From CAYFSC01 sp964345695 (GTDB lineage Bacteria; Bacteroidota; Rhodothermia; Rhodothermales; Salinibacteraceae), in contig CAYFSC010000042.1 in the NCBI GenBank assembly GCA_964345695.1, positions 1 through 18,826 on the forward strand: 18,826 nucleotides of DNA, written 5' to 3'. The notes beneath the pieces were generated by a model. The model was given only the letters and a program-made list of their open reading frames with translations, was not told the origin of the DNA and ran no database searches. Below, piece after piece: positions 7,889 to 15,514 of the stretch (position 1 is its first letter; each line of letters starts with the position of its first letter). Both the position numbers and the translations under genes were made by a program.

Positions 7889-8113
7889 TCCCGACCGACC
7901 GGGCCTATCCAGGAGCGGTGCCGCTGGGACAGACAGAAGGCCTTGGGGTACAGCCCCCATGGGATCCGCGAGGGTGACGCCGTGCGCTTCAGCCATGCGG
8001 TTTCACACGGGCTCTCGATCGCAGGGCCAGCACCGATTTGCAGTCCGTCGGGCTCGCTCGGCATTCTGATGCACGAAGAGAGACCGATTCCGAACTGCAC
8101 CTGTAGGTCGCGT
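7889..8113. other. Convergent intergenic gap with small hairpins
   Basis: These 225 bases lie between the ends of two convergent genes. Right after the transporter stop, CCCG-ACCGAC-CGGG (7890-7903) and AGCG/CGCT around 7914-7925 can form small hairpins, which could aid termination, but neither has a T-run. A minus-strand open frame over 7885-8130 overlaps the kinase end and has no recognisable features. I see nothing else in it. Confidence 0.3.
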
Positions 8114-9616
8114 TCAACGGAGCGGTTCACGGACGTCGGTCGCGCGGGGCAGCACGAGGGTCACCGACGTGCCCTCTCCCTTCTTGCTTTCGATCTGGAG
8201 GTCTCCCTCCTGCTGCTCCAGGAGCCGCTTCGACACCGTCAGCCCGATGCCACAGCCCTGGTGCGAGCGGGTGTGGCCCTCGCTTTCTTGAGCAAACGGT
8301 TCCAGCATCCGCTCGATCGCATCTGCCTCAATGCCCGTGCCGGTATCGGAAATGGTGACGGACACGGTGGCCTCGTCAGCCGCTCCACGGACCGTGATTT
8401 GTCCCTCCGACGTGAATTTTACCGCGTTTCCCATCAGGTGCTTGACGACGCGGCCGAACAGCTTCGGATCGACGCGCACATGGATGCATTCTTCGGGTAG
8501 ATCGAATGTCACCCGCAATCCCTTCTCCCGGGCCTCGTCGACAAACGGACGAGCATTGTCCCGAAGAACACCTTGAACCGCGCACAGCTCGCGATGGACC
8601 TCCAGCGACCCTTCTTCGAGCTGTGCCAGGTCGAGAAGCGAGTCGAGCATGAGCCGGAGGCGACGCCCGCTCCGGTCGATGAGATCAACGAATCGTTGGT
8701 ACCTTTCCGGCACGCCTTCGCGCAGGATGGAGGTGAACCCGAGGATGCTGGTCAGGGGCGTACGCACCTCGTGGGTCAGGTTGGTCATCAGCGCGGAGCG
8801 GGCCGGCGAGTCTTCGTCGGTATGCGCGCGCACCTGATCGGCCAGCTCGCGGATGTCGATGAGGCTGACCAGAGCGCCCACCTCGCCGTCCACCTCAATG
8901 CGGCGCGCGCTGGCCAGAAAGGGATGACATCCAGCGTCGGCCTTGTGGAGCTGGAATTCGCGGACCTGAATCTCTCCCTCGGCGAGAAGCTCACGGGCGA
9001 GGTCGGCCCAGCATGCCTGTTCGACGTGCAGGTCAAGGTCGTCTAGTGTCTGCCCCACGACATCGGAGGGCACCAGTCCGTTTTGCTTAAGTCGATCGCT
9101 GACCTCCAACACCAGTCCGTCCCGCAGGCGCAAGATGAGGAGCGCCGCCGGACCGAGATGAAACGCGCTGTCGAGCAGCGCCATGGTACGGCTGGCTGCT
9201 TCGGTCCGAGGCGTGCGCTCGGGGACGCGCCGCAGGGTCAGCAGCGAAGCCTGCCGGTCGCCGTACGTGATCGGCGTGGACGTGGCCGCTGCGCGATGCA
9301 CCGATCCGTCGCGACTCAAAAGCGAGATCCTCACCTCCTGCGGCCCCTCGTGTGCGGAACGCCCTGCAGCCGAACGGAGCGCGGCTCCCTCTGCCGGGCC
9401 CCGGCGTACAAACTGGGAAAACGGGGCCCCGATGAGTTCTGTCCGTTCGGATGTTAGCAGGTGCTCGGCGCGGACGTTGCCGTAGAGAATCGCGCCGTCC
9501 CGGCCAACCACGAGTACCGCGTACGGCAGACAGTCGACGAGGTCGGACGGGAAGGACGTGGAGCCCGAGGTTTCGTCGGACGGCGGCAGGTGAGGAATCG
9601 AACGGGGCTCCAGCAT
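8114..9616 (-). CDS. Soluble PAS-PAS sensor histidine kinase
   Basis: A 500-residue cytoplasmic two-component sensor kinase. Two PAS-like sensor domains occupy roughly 22-130 (LVDCLPYAVLVVGRDGAILYGN...) and 147-255 (LDSAFHLGPAALLILRLRDG...). The dimerisation/phosphoacceptor domain follows, with H282 in LTHEVRTPLTSILGF. The ATP-binding domain shows the N box (HLMGNAVKF, N397), G1 box (SDTGTGIE, D424) and G2 box (QGCGIGLTVSKRLL). No transmembrane helix is present, so it senses an internal signal through the PAS domains. The start at MLEPRSIPHL is chosen because the PAS region begins soon after; the frame is open 55 codons further, but that extension is Arg-rich and looks non-coding. No response regulator is encoded in the window, so it is an orphan here. 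It lies 196 bases after the Pat-like gene on the same strand. Confidence 0.93.
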   Translation of the reverse strand: MLEPRSIPHLPPSDETSGSTSFPSDLVDCLPYAVLVVGRDGAILYGNVRAEHLLTSERTELIGAPFSQFVRRGPAEGAALRSAAGRSAHEGPQEVRISLLSRDGSVHRAAATSTPITYGDRQASLLTLRRVPERTPRTEAASRTMALLDSAFHLGPAALLILRLRDGLVLEVSDRLKQNGLVPSDVVGQTLDDLDLHVEQACWADLARELLAEGEIQVREFQLHKADAGCHPFLASARRIEVDGEVGALVSLIDIRELADQVRAHTDEDSPARSALMTNLTHEVRTPLTSILGFTSILREGVPERYQRFVDLIDRSGRRLRLMLDSLLDLAQLEEGSLEVHRELCAVQGVLRDNARPFVDEAREKGLRVTFDLPEECIHVRVDPKLFGRVVKHLMGNAVKFTSEGQITVRGAADEATVSVTISDTGTGIEADAIERMLEPFAQESEGHTRSHQGCGIGLTVSKRLLEQQEGDLQIESKKGEGTSVTLVLPRATDVREPLR

Positions 9617-9783
9617 AAGACGACAGATGTCAACAGGCACGCCTTCGTAGAGGCAGAGGCGAGCGATAAGTACCCGCGACAGCCTCACGGATACCTGACG
9701 ATGCTCTCTTCGTGCCTCTTTAAGACCCGTCCTGCGCAGGCGTTGCACTTGCGCGGACGCCGCGGCGTTACGCTCTCGCAAAA

Positions 9784-9819
9784 GAGCCGAGCCCCTACTC
9801 TGAGCCGGGCCCCTACTCT
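9784..9819. repeat. 18-base tandem duplication over the stop codon of the Pat-like gene
   Basis: GAGCCGAGCCCCTACTCT (9784-9801) and GAGCCGGGCCCCTACTCT (9802-9819) are adjacent and differ at one base. The stop codon of the minus-strand gene (CTA on this strand, 9813-9815) lies in the second unit, so the duplication has also copied the stop triplet. The protein itself is unchanged by it. Confidence 0.9.
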
Positions 9820-12557
9820 AACGTCTTAACCGCCTTGACCATCTCGTCGGTCGGATCGTCGCTGTAAAGGATCTCGAAGTCTAGTTTCTCACAGACGTGC
9901 TGCATGGCGCGGTTCTGCCGCAGAATGTCGGCCGTAATGCGATCAAGCGACTCGTTGCGTCCGATCTGGAGGAGGCGCTGCAAGAGCTCAGTGCCAATGC
10001 CTTCGCCCTGGTAGTCGTCCGCGACGAGGAGAGCAAACTCCGCCTGATCTCGCCCCGGTTCTCGGGTTAGACGTCCGCTGCCGATGATTTCGTCGTCGTC
10101 CGTTTCCGCAACGAGCGCCATCTCCCGGTCGTAGTCGATGAAGCACATGCGGGAGAGCCGCTCGTGGGCGACGCGCTGTTCCTTCTTCATCAGGCTGGCG
10201 TAGCGCATATAGACGCTGCGCTCCGAGAGGCGCTTGTGGAAGTCGATCATCTTAGGCTCATCCTCGGGGCGGATGGGCCGGAGCGTGACTGCCTCTCCGT
10301 TCTTCATCCTGTGCTGCCCCACGTACTGTCGGGGATAGGGGCGAATAGCCGGGGCGGGGAGATCCGCCGTGTCGGTGGCATACGGGTGGAGGACGATCCG
10401 GGCGTCCAGTGCCAGGAGCCCTCCCTCGCCAGGCTGCGCCAGCAGCGGGTTCACGTCGATCTCCTTGATTCGCGGCTGCTCCACGACGAGCTGGCTAAAC
10501 CGGACCATCATCTTTTCCAGGGCCTCCATGTCCACGGGCTGGCGTCCGCGCACCCCTTTCAGGGCTTCGAACGCCTTGGTTTGCTCCATCATGCGCCGGG
10601 CCAGCGTTGTGTTGAGCGGCGGGAGGGCCAGCGCGCGGTCTTTGTACACCTCGACCAGCTGCCCGCCCGAGCCAAAGAGAAGCACCGGACCGAACTGCTC
10701 GTCGATGCTGCTCCCAATGATGAGTTCGTAGCCGCTGCTGAGATCGGCCATGCGCTGCACGGTAACCCCGTCGAATCCGTCGGCGGGCACCTCTGACGCG
10801 ATCGCCTCGAACGCTGCCCGCACGTCCGCCGGGGTATCCAGGTTCAGCTTCACGCCGCCGACGTCCGTCTTGTGCGTGATCGACGTGGAGTGCAGCTTCA
10901 GCGCCACGGGCAGGCCGATGGATTCGGCCGTCTCGACGGCCGCCTCGGCGGTCTCGGCCACCTGCGTCTCGATGGTGGGGATGCCGTACGCCGACAACAC
11001 CTGCTTCGACTCGTGCTCCGTGAGCAGGACGCGACCCATGGTATGCGCCTCGTCGAGGAGGTGCTCGGCCGCCTTGCGGTCCGGCAGTCCCGCTTCGTCG
11101 ACGGGCAGGCTCGGGGTCTCGTAGAGCGCGCGCAGGTTGTAGCTGTACTGCCACATCTTGTTGAACATGCGCGCGGCGGTGTCCGGATAGGCGAAGGTGG
11201 GCAGGCCCGCGTCGTTCAAAATGTTTTCGCCCGAGGCGATGGCTTCCCCGCCCATCCAGCTGGCCAGGATGGGCTTCCGGTTGTTGATGGCGTGGTCGCG
11301 CAGACGCTTGGCGGTTTTGGTCGGCTCCGTCATGGCCTGCGGCGTCAGCACCACCAGCAGGCCGTCGCTGTTTTCGTCGTCGGCAGCAATTTCCAGCGAC
11401 TCGGCGTACCGTTCGGGATCGGCGTCGCCCAGGATGTCGACCGGGTTGCCGTGGCTCCACGCCTCCGGAAGCCTCCGGTCGAGGCGATCCAAGGCGTCGT
11501 CGGAGATCGACGTGAGCGCGCCGCCCCCGCCGATGAGCGCGTCGGTCGCGAGCACGCCCGGCCCGCCCGCATTCGTTAAGATGGTGAGGTTGGGCCCCTC
11601 CGGCCGCGGCTGCTTGCCCAGCACCTCGGCCATATGGAACAAGTCGTTGATCTCGTCGACACGTACCACGCCGGTGCGGCGGAAGGCAGCATCGAGCACC
11701 GCATCGCTGCCGGCGAGCGTACCGGTGTGGCTGGCGGCCGCTTCGGCGGCGGCTTCGGTGCGCCCGGCCTTGATGACGATGATGGGCTTCGACTGAGCCA
11801 CGTCCCGCGCCGCGCTCAGGAACGACCGGGCGTTCCCGATCGACTCCATGTACAGCATGATGCTGTCGGTGCGCGGATCGTCGCCGAGGTACGTGATGAT
11901 GTCGCCCCAGTCCACGTCGAGCATCGACCCGACGGAGACGAAGGCGCTGAACCCCACATTTTCGCGGAAGCTCCAGTCGAGGACGGCCGTGAGCAGGGCT
12001 CCGCTCTGGCTAACGAAGGCCACGTTGCCCTCCCGCGCCATGGAGCGGGCGAAGGTGGCGTTCAGCCCCGACGGCGGACGCATCACTCCCAGGCAGTTGG
12101 GGCCCACCACCCGCACGTCGTGTGTGCTCACCGTCTGCTGGATCTCTCGCTCACGCTGAGCGCCTTCCTCACCGGTTTCGCGAAACCCGGCCGAGATGAT
12201 GATGACGCTCCGTACGCCCGCCTCTGCACACTGCTCCACGATGCCCGGCACGGTCGGCGCCGGCGTGGCGATGAGCGCCAGGTCTACCTGCGACGGCACC
12301 GCCGCAACGCTGGGGTGCGTCTGAATGCCCAGCACGCTGTCGCGGTTGGGATTCACCGGGAAGACAGTGCCCCCGAACGGATTGCTGATCAGGTTCCACA
12401 GGAGCGTTCGCCCGACGCTGCCGGGCTCCTCACTGGCCCCGATAACGGCAACTGTGGTCGGTTCGAAGATGGCGTCAAGCGGCGACCGCCGGGCGGCAAT
12501 CAGGTCGTGCGACGGGTCGGAAGTCTGGGTAGACGGGTCGGAGGCGTTGGTGGCCAT
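9813..12557 (-). CDS. Fused ADP-forming acyl-CoA synthetase / GNAT acetyltransferase (Pat-like)
   Basis: A 914-residue three-part protein. Residues ~25-470 are the CoA-binding and ligase (alpha) part: Rossmann motif VAVIGASEEPGSVG (36-49), VGPNCLG (151-157), and SHTGTLAGSDAV with H277, the position phosphorylated in ADP-forming acyl-CoA synthetases. Residues ~505-725 are the ATP-grasp (beta) part, with LKLHSTSITHKTDVGGVKLN and EIDVNPLL. Residues ~755-913 are a GNAT domain, with QGEGIG (850-855) as the acetyl-CoA pyrophosphate loop. This order is that of the protein lysine acetyltransferase Pat/PatZ, which acetylates and inhibits acetyl-CoA synthetase. Retention of H277 leaves open real acyl-CoA synthetase activity as well. 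The GNAT target is unknown. The ATG at 12557 has no Shine-Dalgarno sequence and a pyrimidine-rich leader; an inverted repeat lies 47-71 bases upstream. Confidence 0.93.
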   Translation of the reverse strand: MATNASDPSTQTSDPSHDLIAARRSPLDAIFEPTTVAVIGASEEPGSVGRTLLWNLISNPFGGTVFPVNPNRDSVLGIQTHPSVAAVPSQVDLALIATPAPTVPGIVEQCAEAGVRSVIIISAGFRETGEEGAQREREIQQTVSTHDVRVVGPNCLGVMRPPSGLNATFARSMAREGNVAFVSQSGALLTAVLDWSFRENVGFSAFVSVGSMLDVDWGDIITYLGDDPRTDSIMLYMESIGNARSFLSAARDVAQSKPIIVIKAGRTEAAAEAAASHTGTLAGSDAVLDAAFRRTGVVRVDEINDLFHMAEVLGKQPRPEGPNLTILTNAGGPGVLATDALIGGGGALTSISDDALDRLDRRLPEAWSHGNPVDILGDADPERYAESLEIAADDENSDGLLVVLTPQAMTEPTKTAKRLRDHAINNRKPILASWMGGEAIASGENILNDAGLPTFAYPDTAARMFNKMWQYSYNLRALYETPSLPVDEAGLPDRKAAEHLLDEAHTMGRVLLTEHESKQVLSAYGIPTIETQVAETAEAAVETAESIGLPVALKLHSTSITHKTDVGGVKLNLDTPADVRAAFEAIASEVPADGFDGVTVQRMADLSSGYELIIGSSIDEQFGPVLLFGSGGQLVEVYKDRALALPPLNTTLARRMMEQTKAFEALKGVRGRQPVDMEALEKMMVRFSQLVVEQPRIKEIDVNPLLAQPGEGGLLALDARIVLHPYATDTADLPAPAIRPYPRQYVGQHRMKNGEAVTLRPIRPEDEPKMIDFHKRLSERSVYMRYASLMKKEQRVAHERLSRMCFIDYDREMALVAETDDDEIIGSGRLTREPGRDQAEFALLVADDYQGEGIGTELLQRLLQIGRNESLDRITADILRQNRAMQHVCEKLDFEILYSDDPTDEMVKAVKTLE

Positions 12558-12603
12558 GCAGGAGCGGCAGTGGAGGAGAGAGCGAGGCGGTCGACCGGTG
12601 TAG

Positions 12604-12628
12604 TGTTTCCACAGGCGTTTGGGAAACA
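12604..12628. promoter_or_regulatory. 7-bp inverted repeat upstream of the Pat-like gene
   Basis: TGTTTCC (12604-12610) and GGAAACA (12622-12628) form a perfect inverted repeat with an 11-base spacer, centred about 60 bases before the ATG at 12557. Position and form suit a regulator binding site for this gene. No known regulator motif is recognised, so this is a candidate only. Confidence 0.35.
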
Positions 12629-12648
12629 GGATTGAACGTAGCAGGACC

Positions 12649-12678
12649 CGGGCGTCTTTGCAAGATCCTGGGCGCCCG
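12649..12678 (-). terminator. Possible hairpin terminator after the RMDN-like gene
   Basis: CGGGCG (12649-12654) pairs with CGCCCG (12673-12678), extendable by three pairs including G-T wobbles. It begins 19 bases past the stop at 12698 on the minus strand. There is no T-run after it in that direction, so intrinsic termination is uncertain. An alternative stem CAGGA/TCCTG (12642-12646, 12666-12670) would compete with it. Confidence 0.3.
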
Positions 12679-12697
12679 TTTCGGCATCGTAGGATGA

Positions 12698-13486
12698 TCA
12701 GCCGAGGTCATCGAGGCGGTCTCGCGCCTCCTGCTTGTGGAGGGGGGCGTCCGGGTCAACGGGATCCATGTTGATTGCCGTCTGGAACTCTGCCTGGGCC
12801 TCCTCTTCTCGATCCATTTTCAGGTAGGTTTTGCCGAGCTCCAGATGATGGATCACCTTGTCTTCCAGCCGGATCGCCGTCTTGAAGTCGCGCACGGCCT
12901 GCTCGAAGGAGGCGTCGGGCAGCCCGCCGTAGATGGTCCTGACGATGGTCCGCGAGAAAAAGCCCAGGTCCGCCACCTCGCGGTGCCAGCGAGCGCGGAC
13001 GTGATAGGCCGAGGCCAGGGTGGAGTCGAGTTCGAGGGCCCGATCCGAATGGCGCTTGACGGCCCGCGACCGCCGGACTTTCTCCTGGGTCCCGGCCGTC
13101 AGGGCCACCCGTCCCTCCGAAACAGCAACCGCGAGGTGCGCCTTGGCGTCGGTCGAATCCAGACGCACGGCGGCCCGTGCGTTGTCGAGCGATTGCTTGT
13201 AGAGTGAGTTGCGCGTGCGGTCGGACTCCGAAACCTCTCCCAGATCGACCTGCACGAGGGCCAGGCGCCAGTACACGGGGGCCGACTCGGAGTATCGGTT
13301 CTTGAGGGTGTTGAGGCGCGAAAAGGCCTCGCGGAACGCCCCCTCACTGCGCAGGCTGTCGATCTCAGAGAAGTCCGGGGCCGTCGCGGCACTGGACTGT
13401 GCGGAGGCGGTGGGAGCCGCCAGCATCAGCCCGAGCAGGAGTCCAAATGCAAGAGCGGTGCGGCGCACGAGGACAAGCATCATCAT
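12698..13486 (-). CDS. Exported TPR protein resembling eukaryotic RMDN proteins
   Basis: A 262-residue protein with a signal peptide (hydrophobic 10-24, likely cleavage after ASA at 29), so it is periplasmic or envelope-associated. The mature part is all helical, with TPR-like units: FREAFSRLNTLKNRYSE, then SLDNARAAVRLDSTDAKAHLA, then AVKRHSDRALELDSTLASAY. The stretch from ~160 to 258 (AYHVRARWHREVADLGFF..., YGGLPDASFEQAVRDF, HHLELGKTYLKMDREEEA, KQEARDRL) follows the pattern of the RMDN/FAM82 family (regulator of microtubule dynamics in animals), which has bacterial relatives. Function in bacteria is unknown; TPRs suggest protein binding. Three consecutive ATG codons open the frame, so the start could be any of 13486, 13483 or 13480. 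It lies 163 bases after holB and 140 before the Pat-like gene on the same strand. Confidence 0.85.
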   Translation of the reverse strand: MMMLVLVRRTALAFGLLLGLMLAAPTASAQSSAATAPDFSEIDSLRSEGAFREAFSRLNTLKNRYSESAPVYWRLALVQVDLGEVSESDRTRNSLYKQSLDNARAAVRLDSTDAKAHLAVAVSEGRVALTAGTQEKVRRSRAVKRHSDRALELDSTLASAYHVRARWHREVADLGFFSRTIVRTIYGGLPDASFEQAVRDFKTAIRLEDKVIHHLELGKTYLKMDREEEAQAEFQTAINMDPVDPDAPLHKQEARDRLDDLG

Positions 13487-13596
13487 TCGAGTGCAGGGCG
13501 AAAAACAGGAGACACTGGACGATCAGGAAGGTTTACTTGCAACCGTGGAGCGACGTTCACTGCAGGGGCGGTGCAGCCGTCGAATCGGTGGTTTCT

Positions 13597-13630
13597 TCGC
13601 GGATGCGTCCCTCTCGCGGATGCGTTTCTG
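13597..13630. repeat. 17-base tandem duplication downstream of holB
   Basis: TCGCGGATGCGTCCCTC (13597-13613) is followed by TCGCGGATGCGTTTCTG (13614-13630). The first twelve bases are identical and 14 of 17 match overall. It sits 20 bases past the stop of the delta' gene. No hairpin or protein-binding motif is evident. Confidence 0.8.
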
Positions 13631-13649
13631 CCGCGCAGGAGCCCGACCC

Positions 13650-14819
13650 TCAGGCCTGTTGCAGCGCGGCCTCCGGAAGCGGAACATACAGCTCCACCGG
13701 CTGGCCGTGCATGGCCCGCGACAGGGCGTGGCCGAGGCTCATGAGCACCAGCCGCCGACGCACGTTGCGCTCCGTCAGGTCGATGGCCTGCTCTACCGCC
13801 GCCACCATCGCCTCGAGATCCGCGTGCGGGAGGTTGTCGCAGAAGCGGGCAATGGCCTCGGCCTGATCCACGTTGACGAGCGGTGCGTCGTCGCCGAGGG
13901 TGCGATACAGCATCAGGTCGCGCACCCACCGAAGCAGCAGTCGCAGCACGCTCTTGACGCGCTCGCGTCCCTGCCCCGCAATCTCGTCGGCATGCTCCGA
14001 GAGCTTCGACACGTCGAGCGTGAAAGCGGCCCGAAGGTACTGGAGCACCAGCGTGCGGCTCGTCATGAGGTCGCGGTTCTCCGCCAGCTCCACGGCCCGG
14101 CTGTACGATCCATCCGCCATACGGGCCAGCATCGAGGCCTTGTCGGGGGCCATGTCCTCGCGCTCCTGCAGCGCCGTTTCGATGGCGTCCGGAAGCAACG
14201 GATCGAAGCGCAGTCGCTGGCAGCGGGAGAGGATCGTCGGGAGAAGCTGCTCCGGACGGCTGGTGGTGAGCAGAAAGACGGTTTGCGGCGGCGGTTCCTC
14301 CAGCAGCTTCAAAAATGCATTCGCCGCGGTTTCATTCATGTGCTGGACATCGGTGATCAGCGCCACCTTGTACTGCCCTTCTACCGGTCGGTACCGCATC
14401 GGGTGCAGCAGGTCGTCTTGCACCCGGTCGATGTGGTACATCACCTGCTTGTTCGACGTCTCGGTCGGGTCGGACAGCGACGGACGGCGCACGTAGTCCA
14501 CCGCCGCGTACGGATCCTCGCCGAACCGCTGGATGCGCGCGGCCACGTCCCCTTCGTCGGTCCCCTTCGGATACGGGAAGAGCACGTGCACATCGGGGTG
14601 CACCATGCGGCGCGTCTTTCGGCATGCCGAGCACGCCTCGCACGCTTCATCGGTCTGCGTGGTGCACTGCAGCGCCCGTGCCATTTCCAGCGCCACCGCC
14701 CGCTTGCCGACCCCGTCGGGGCCGTGGAACAGGTACGCGTGGGCCACACGCGATCGTTGCAGCGCGCGACGCAGCGTCCGCACGACCCGCTCTTGATCGA
14801 TGACGGAACTCCAGGCCAT
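13650..14819 (-). CDS. holB: DNA polymerase III delta' subunit (clamp loader)
   Basis: A 389-residue AAA+ protein, part of the clamp loader that opens the sliding clamp ring onto primed DNA. The Walker A motif is GPDGVGKR (33-40). A zinc module follows with C52, C60, C63 and C66 (QC...CEACSAC), as in delta' and gamma/tau subunits. AANAFLKLLEEPPPQTVFLL and the downstream ILSRCQRLRF, containing the SRC motif, are strongly characteristic. The C-terminal ~150 residues are helical, as in the collar domain. Its length, without the long C-terminal extension of DnaX, supports delta' over gamma/tau. The ATG at 14819 opens MAWSSVIDQERVVRTL, the normal N-terminus (loader anchored at the ...GQ/DQ... helix). 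It is divergent from the tRNA gene, and the next gene downstream is the RMDN-like TPR gene. Confidence 0.94.
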   Translation of the reverse strand: MAWSSVIDQERVVRTLRRALQRSRVAHAYLFHGPDGVGKRAVALEMARALQCTTQTDEACEACSACRKTRRMVHPDVHVLFPYPKGTDEGDVAARIQRFGEDPYAAVDYVRRPSLSDPTETSNKQVMYHIDRVQDDLLHPMRYRPVEGQYKVALITDVQHMNETAANAFLKLLEEPPPQTVFLLTTSRPEQLLPTILSRCQRLRFDPLLPDAIETALQEREDMAPDKASMLARMADGSYSRAVELAENRDLMTSRTLVLQYLRAAFTLDVSKLSEHADEIAGQGRERVKSVLRLLLRWVRDLMLYRTLGDDAPLVNVDQAEAIARFCDNLPHADLEAMVAAVEQAIDLTERNVRRRLVLMSLGHALSRAMHGQPVELYVPLPEAALQQA

Positions 14820-15061
14820 GGGCGGTACGGAATGACGGTTGCGCAGAGGAATGCCGGGAACGGTTTTCTTTCAATCCCGAGAGAATCACGGGCAGCTTTC
14901 GCTTCGGAGAACGCTATCCGTACGAGCCCCCGCATGCCAGGTTGCACGTTCGACTTGTCTCCCACTCGCCCTCTCTCTCGCTCCCTCGTGCACCCCTTCT
15001 TCACGCTCCCCCGGAAACATGCACCGCGGAACACGGCGTACGACATGACTGCAGTTTTGAC
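14820..15061. promoter_or_regulatory. Divergent gap between holB and tRNA
   Basis: These 242 bases must carry the holB promoter (leftward) and the tRNA promoter (rightward). A pyrimidine-rich run spans about 14955-15010. I see no convincing promoter boxes, repeats or small genes in it. Confidence 0.3.
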
Positions 15062-15135
15062 GGCGTGGTAGCTCAGCTGGTTAGAGCGTCGGATTCATAA
15101 CCCGGAGGTCGAGGGTTCAAATCCCTCCCACGCCA
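15062..15135 (+). tRNA. tRNA-Met (CAT anticodon)
   Basis: A 74-base tRNA with a complete cloverleaf. The acceptor stem is GGCGTGG/CCACGCC, the D stem GCTC/GAGC, the T stem GAGGG/CCCTC around TTCAAAT, and the discriminator base is A. The anticodon loop TTCATAA places CAT at 15096-15098. The innermost anticodon-stem pair is A-C and the outermost is T-G, leaving three strong pairs. The 3' CCA is not encoded. The fully paired acceptor end and the absence of three consecutive G-C pairs argue against the initiator, so elongator tRNA-Met is most likely. A tRNA-Ile whose CAT anticodon is modified to lysidine cannot be excluded by eye. Confidence 0.93.
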
Positions 15136-15154
15136 CTTGCCGCACACGGCCGTG

Positions 15155-15190
15155 AAAACCCGTCTCAGGATCGCCCGAGGCGGGTTTTTT
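15155..15190 (+). terminator. Intrinsic terminator after the tRNA
   Basis: AAAACCCGTCTC (15155-15166) pairs with GAGGCGGGTTTT (15177-15188) over 12 positions, with one G-T wobble and a 10-base loop, and ends in a run of six T (15185-15190). This is a textbook Rho-independent terminator 20 bases after the tRNA. Because the stem starts with four A, it could also act on leftward transcripts. Confidence 0.9.
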
Positions 15191-15514
15191 ACTGGGCTCA
15201 GAAGCTTCTCATTCTTTATCGGGCGCAGTCGGCCTTCAGCGGCGGCCAACGGGGGATCTGGCGCCCCATCACATCGAGGAGAGCACCTCTCTCCGCACGC
15301 CCGTCCCCACCGCCTCCAGTTTGTGCAGTTTTCGGAGGAGCCGGGCGACTCTGTGGCGGAATGTCGACCCTGAAACGGATGCATGCATCCGCATTGGCAG
15401 CGGACGGCTCCCCTACCGTGTTGCCGAGACCAGAGTCTGGCGTTGAATTTGGAGCGGAGATCGCCGATTATCCGGATGGACTTCTCCCCTCACCATCCAA
15501 CCCCTGTGTTCGCC
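15191..15514. promoter_or_regulatory. 324-base gap before the DUF2911 gene
   Basis: No gene is supported here. The notable element is a 16-base perfect palindrome CGGATGCATGCATCCG at 15376-15391, about 125 bases before the DUF2911 start. The promoter of the downstream run of genes should lie in this gap, but I cannot place its boxes. Open frames crossing it on both strands have no recognisable protein features. Confidence 0.4.
15376..15391. promoter_or_regulatory. 16-base perfect palindrome, candidate operator
   Basis: CGGATGCATGCATCCG is identical to its reverse complement. It is the longest perfect palindrome I noticed in the window, and it lies in a gene-free stretch upstream of four plus-strand genes. 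It could bind a dimeric regulator. A single palindrome of this length is not strongly improbable in 18.8 kb. Confidence 0.35.

Noticed and set aside
7885..8130. Small minus-strand open frame between the transporter and kinase
   Set aside because: Overlaps the kinase C-terminus and has no motif or composition supporting a real protein.
9617..9781. N-terminal extension of the histidine kinase by 55 codons
   Set aside because: The added residues are Arg-rich without PAS or signal features, and the ATG at 9616 sits just before the first PAS domain.
11634..12635. Plus-strand open frame antisense to the Pat-like gene
   Set aside because: No recognisable domain; the opposite strand has a complete, strongly conserved protein.
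13209..15071. Plus-strand open frame of 620 codons antisense to the RMDN-like gene and holB and reaching into the tRNA
   Set aside because: Low-complexity Arg/His-rich translation with no motifs, crossing two real genes and a tRNA; not coding.
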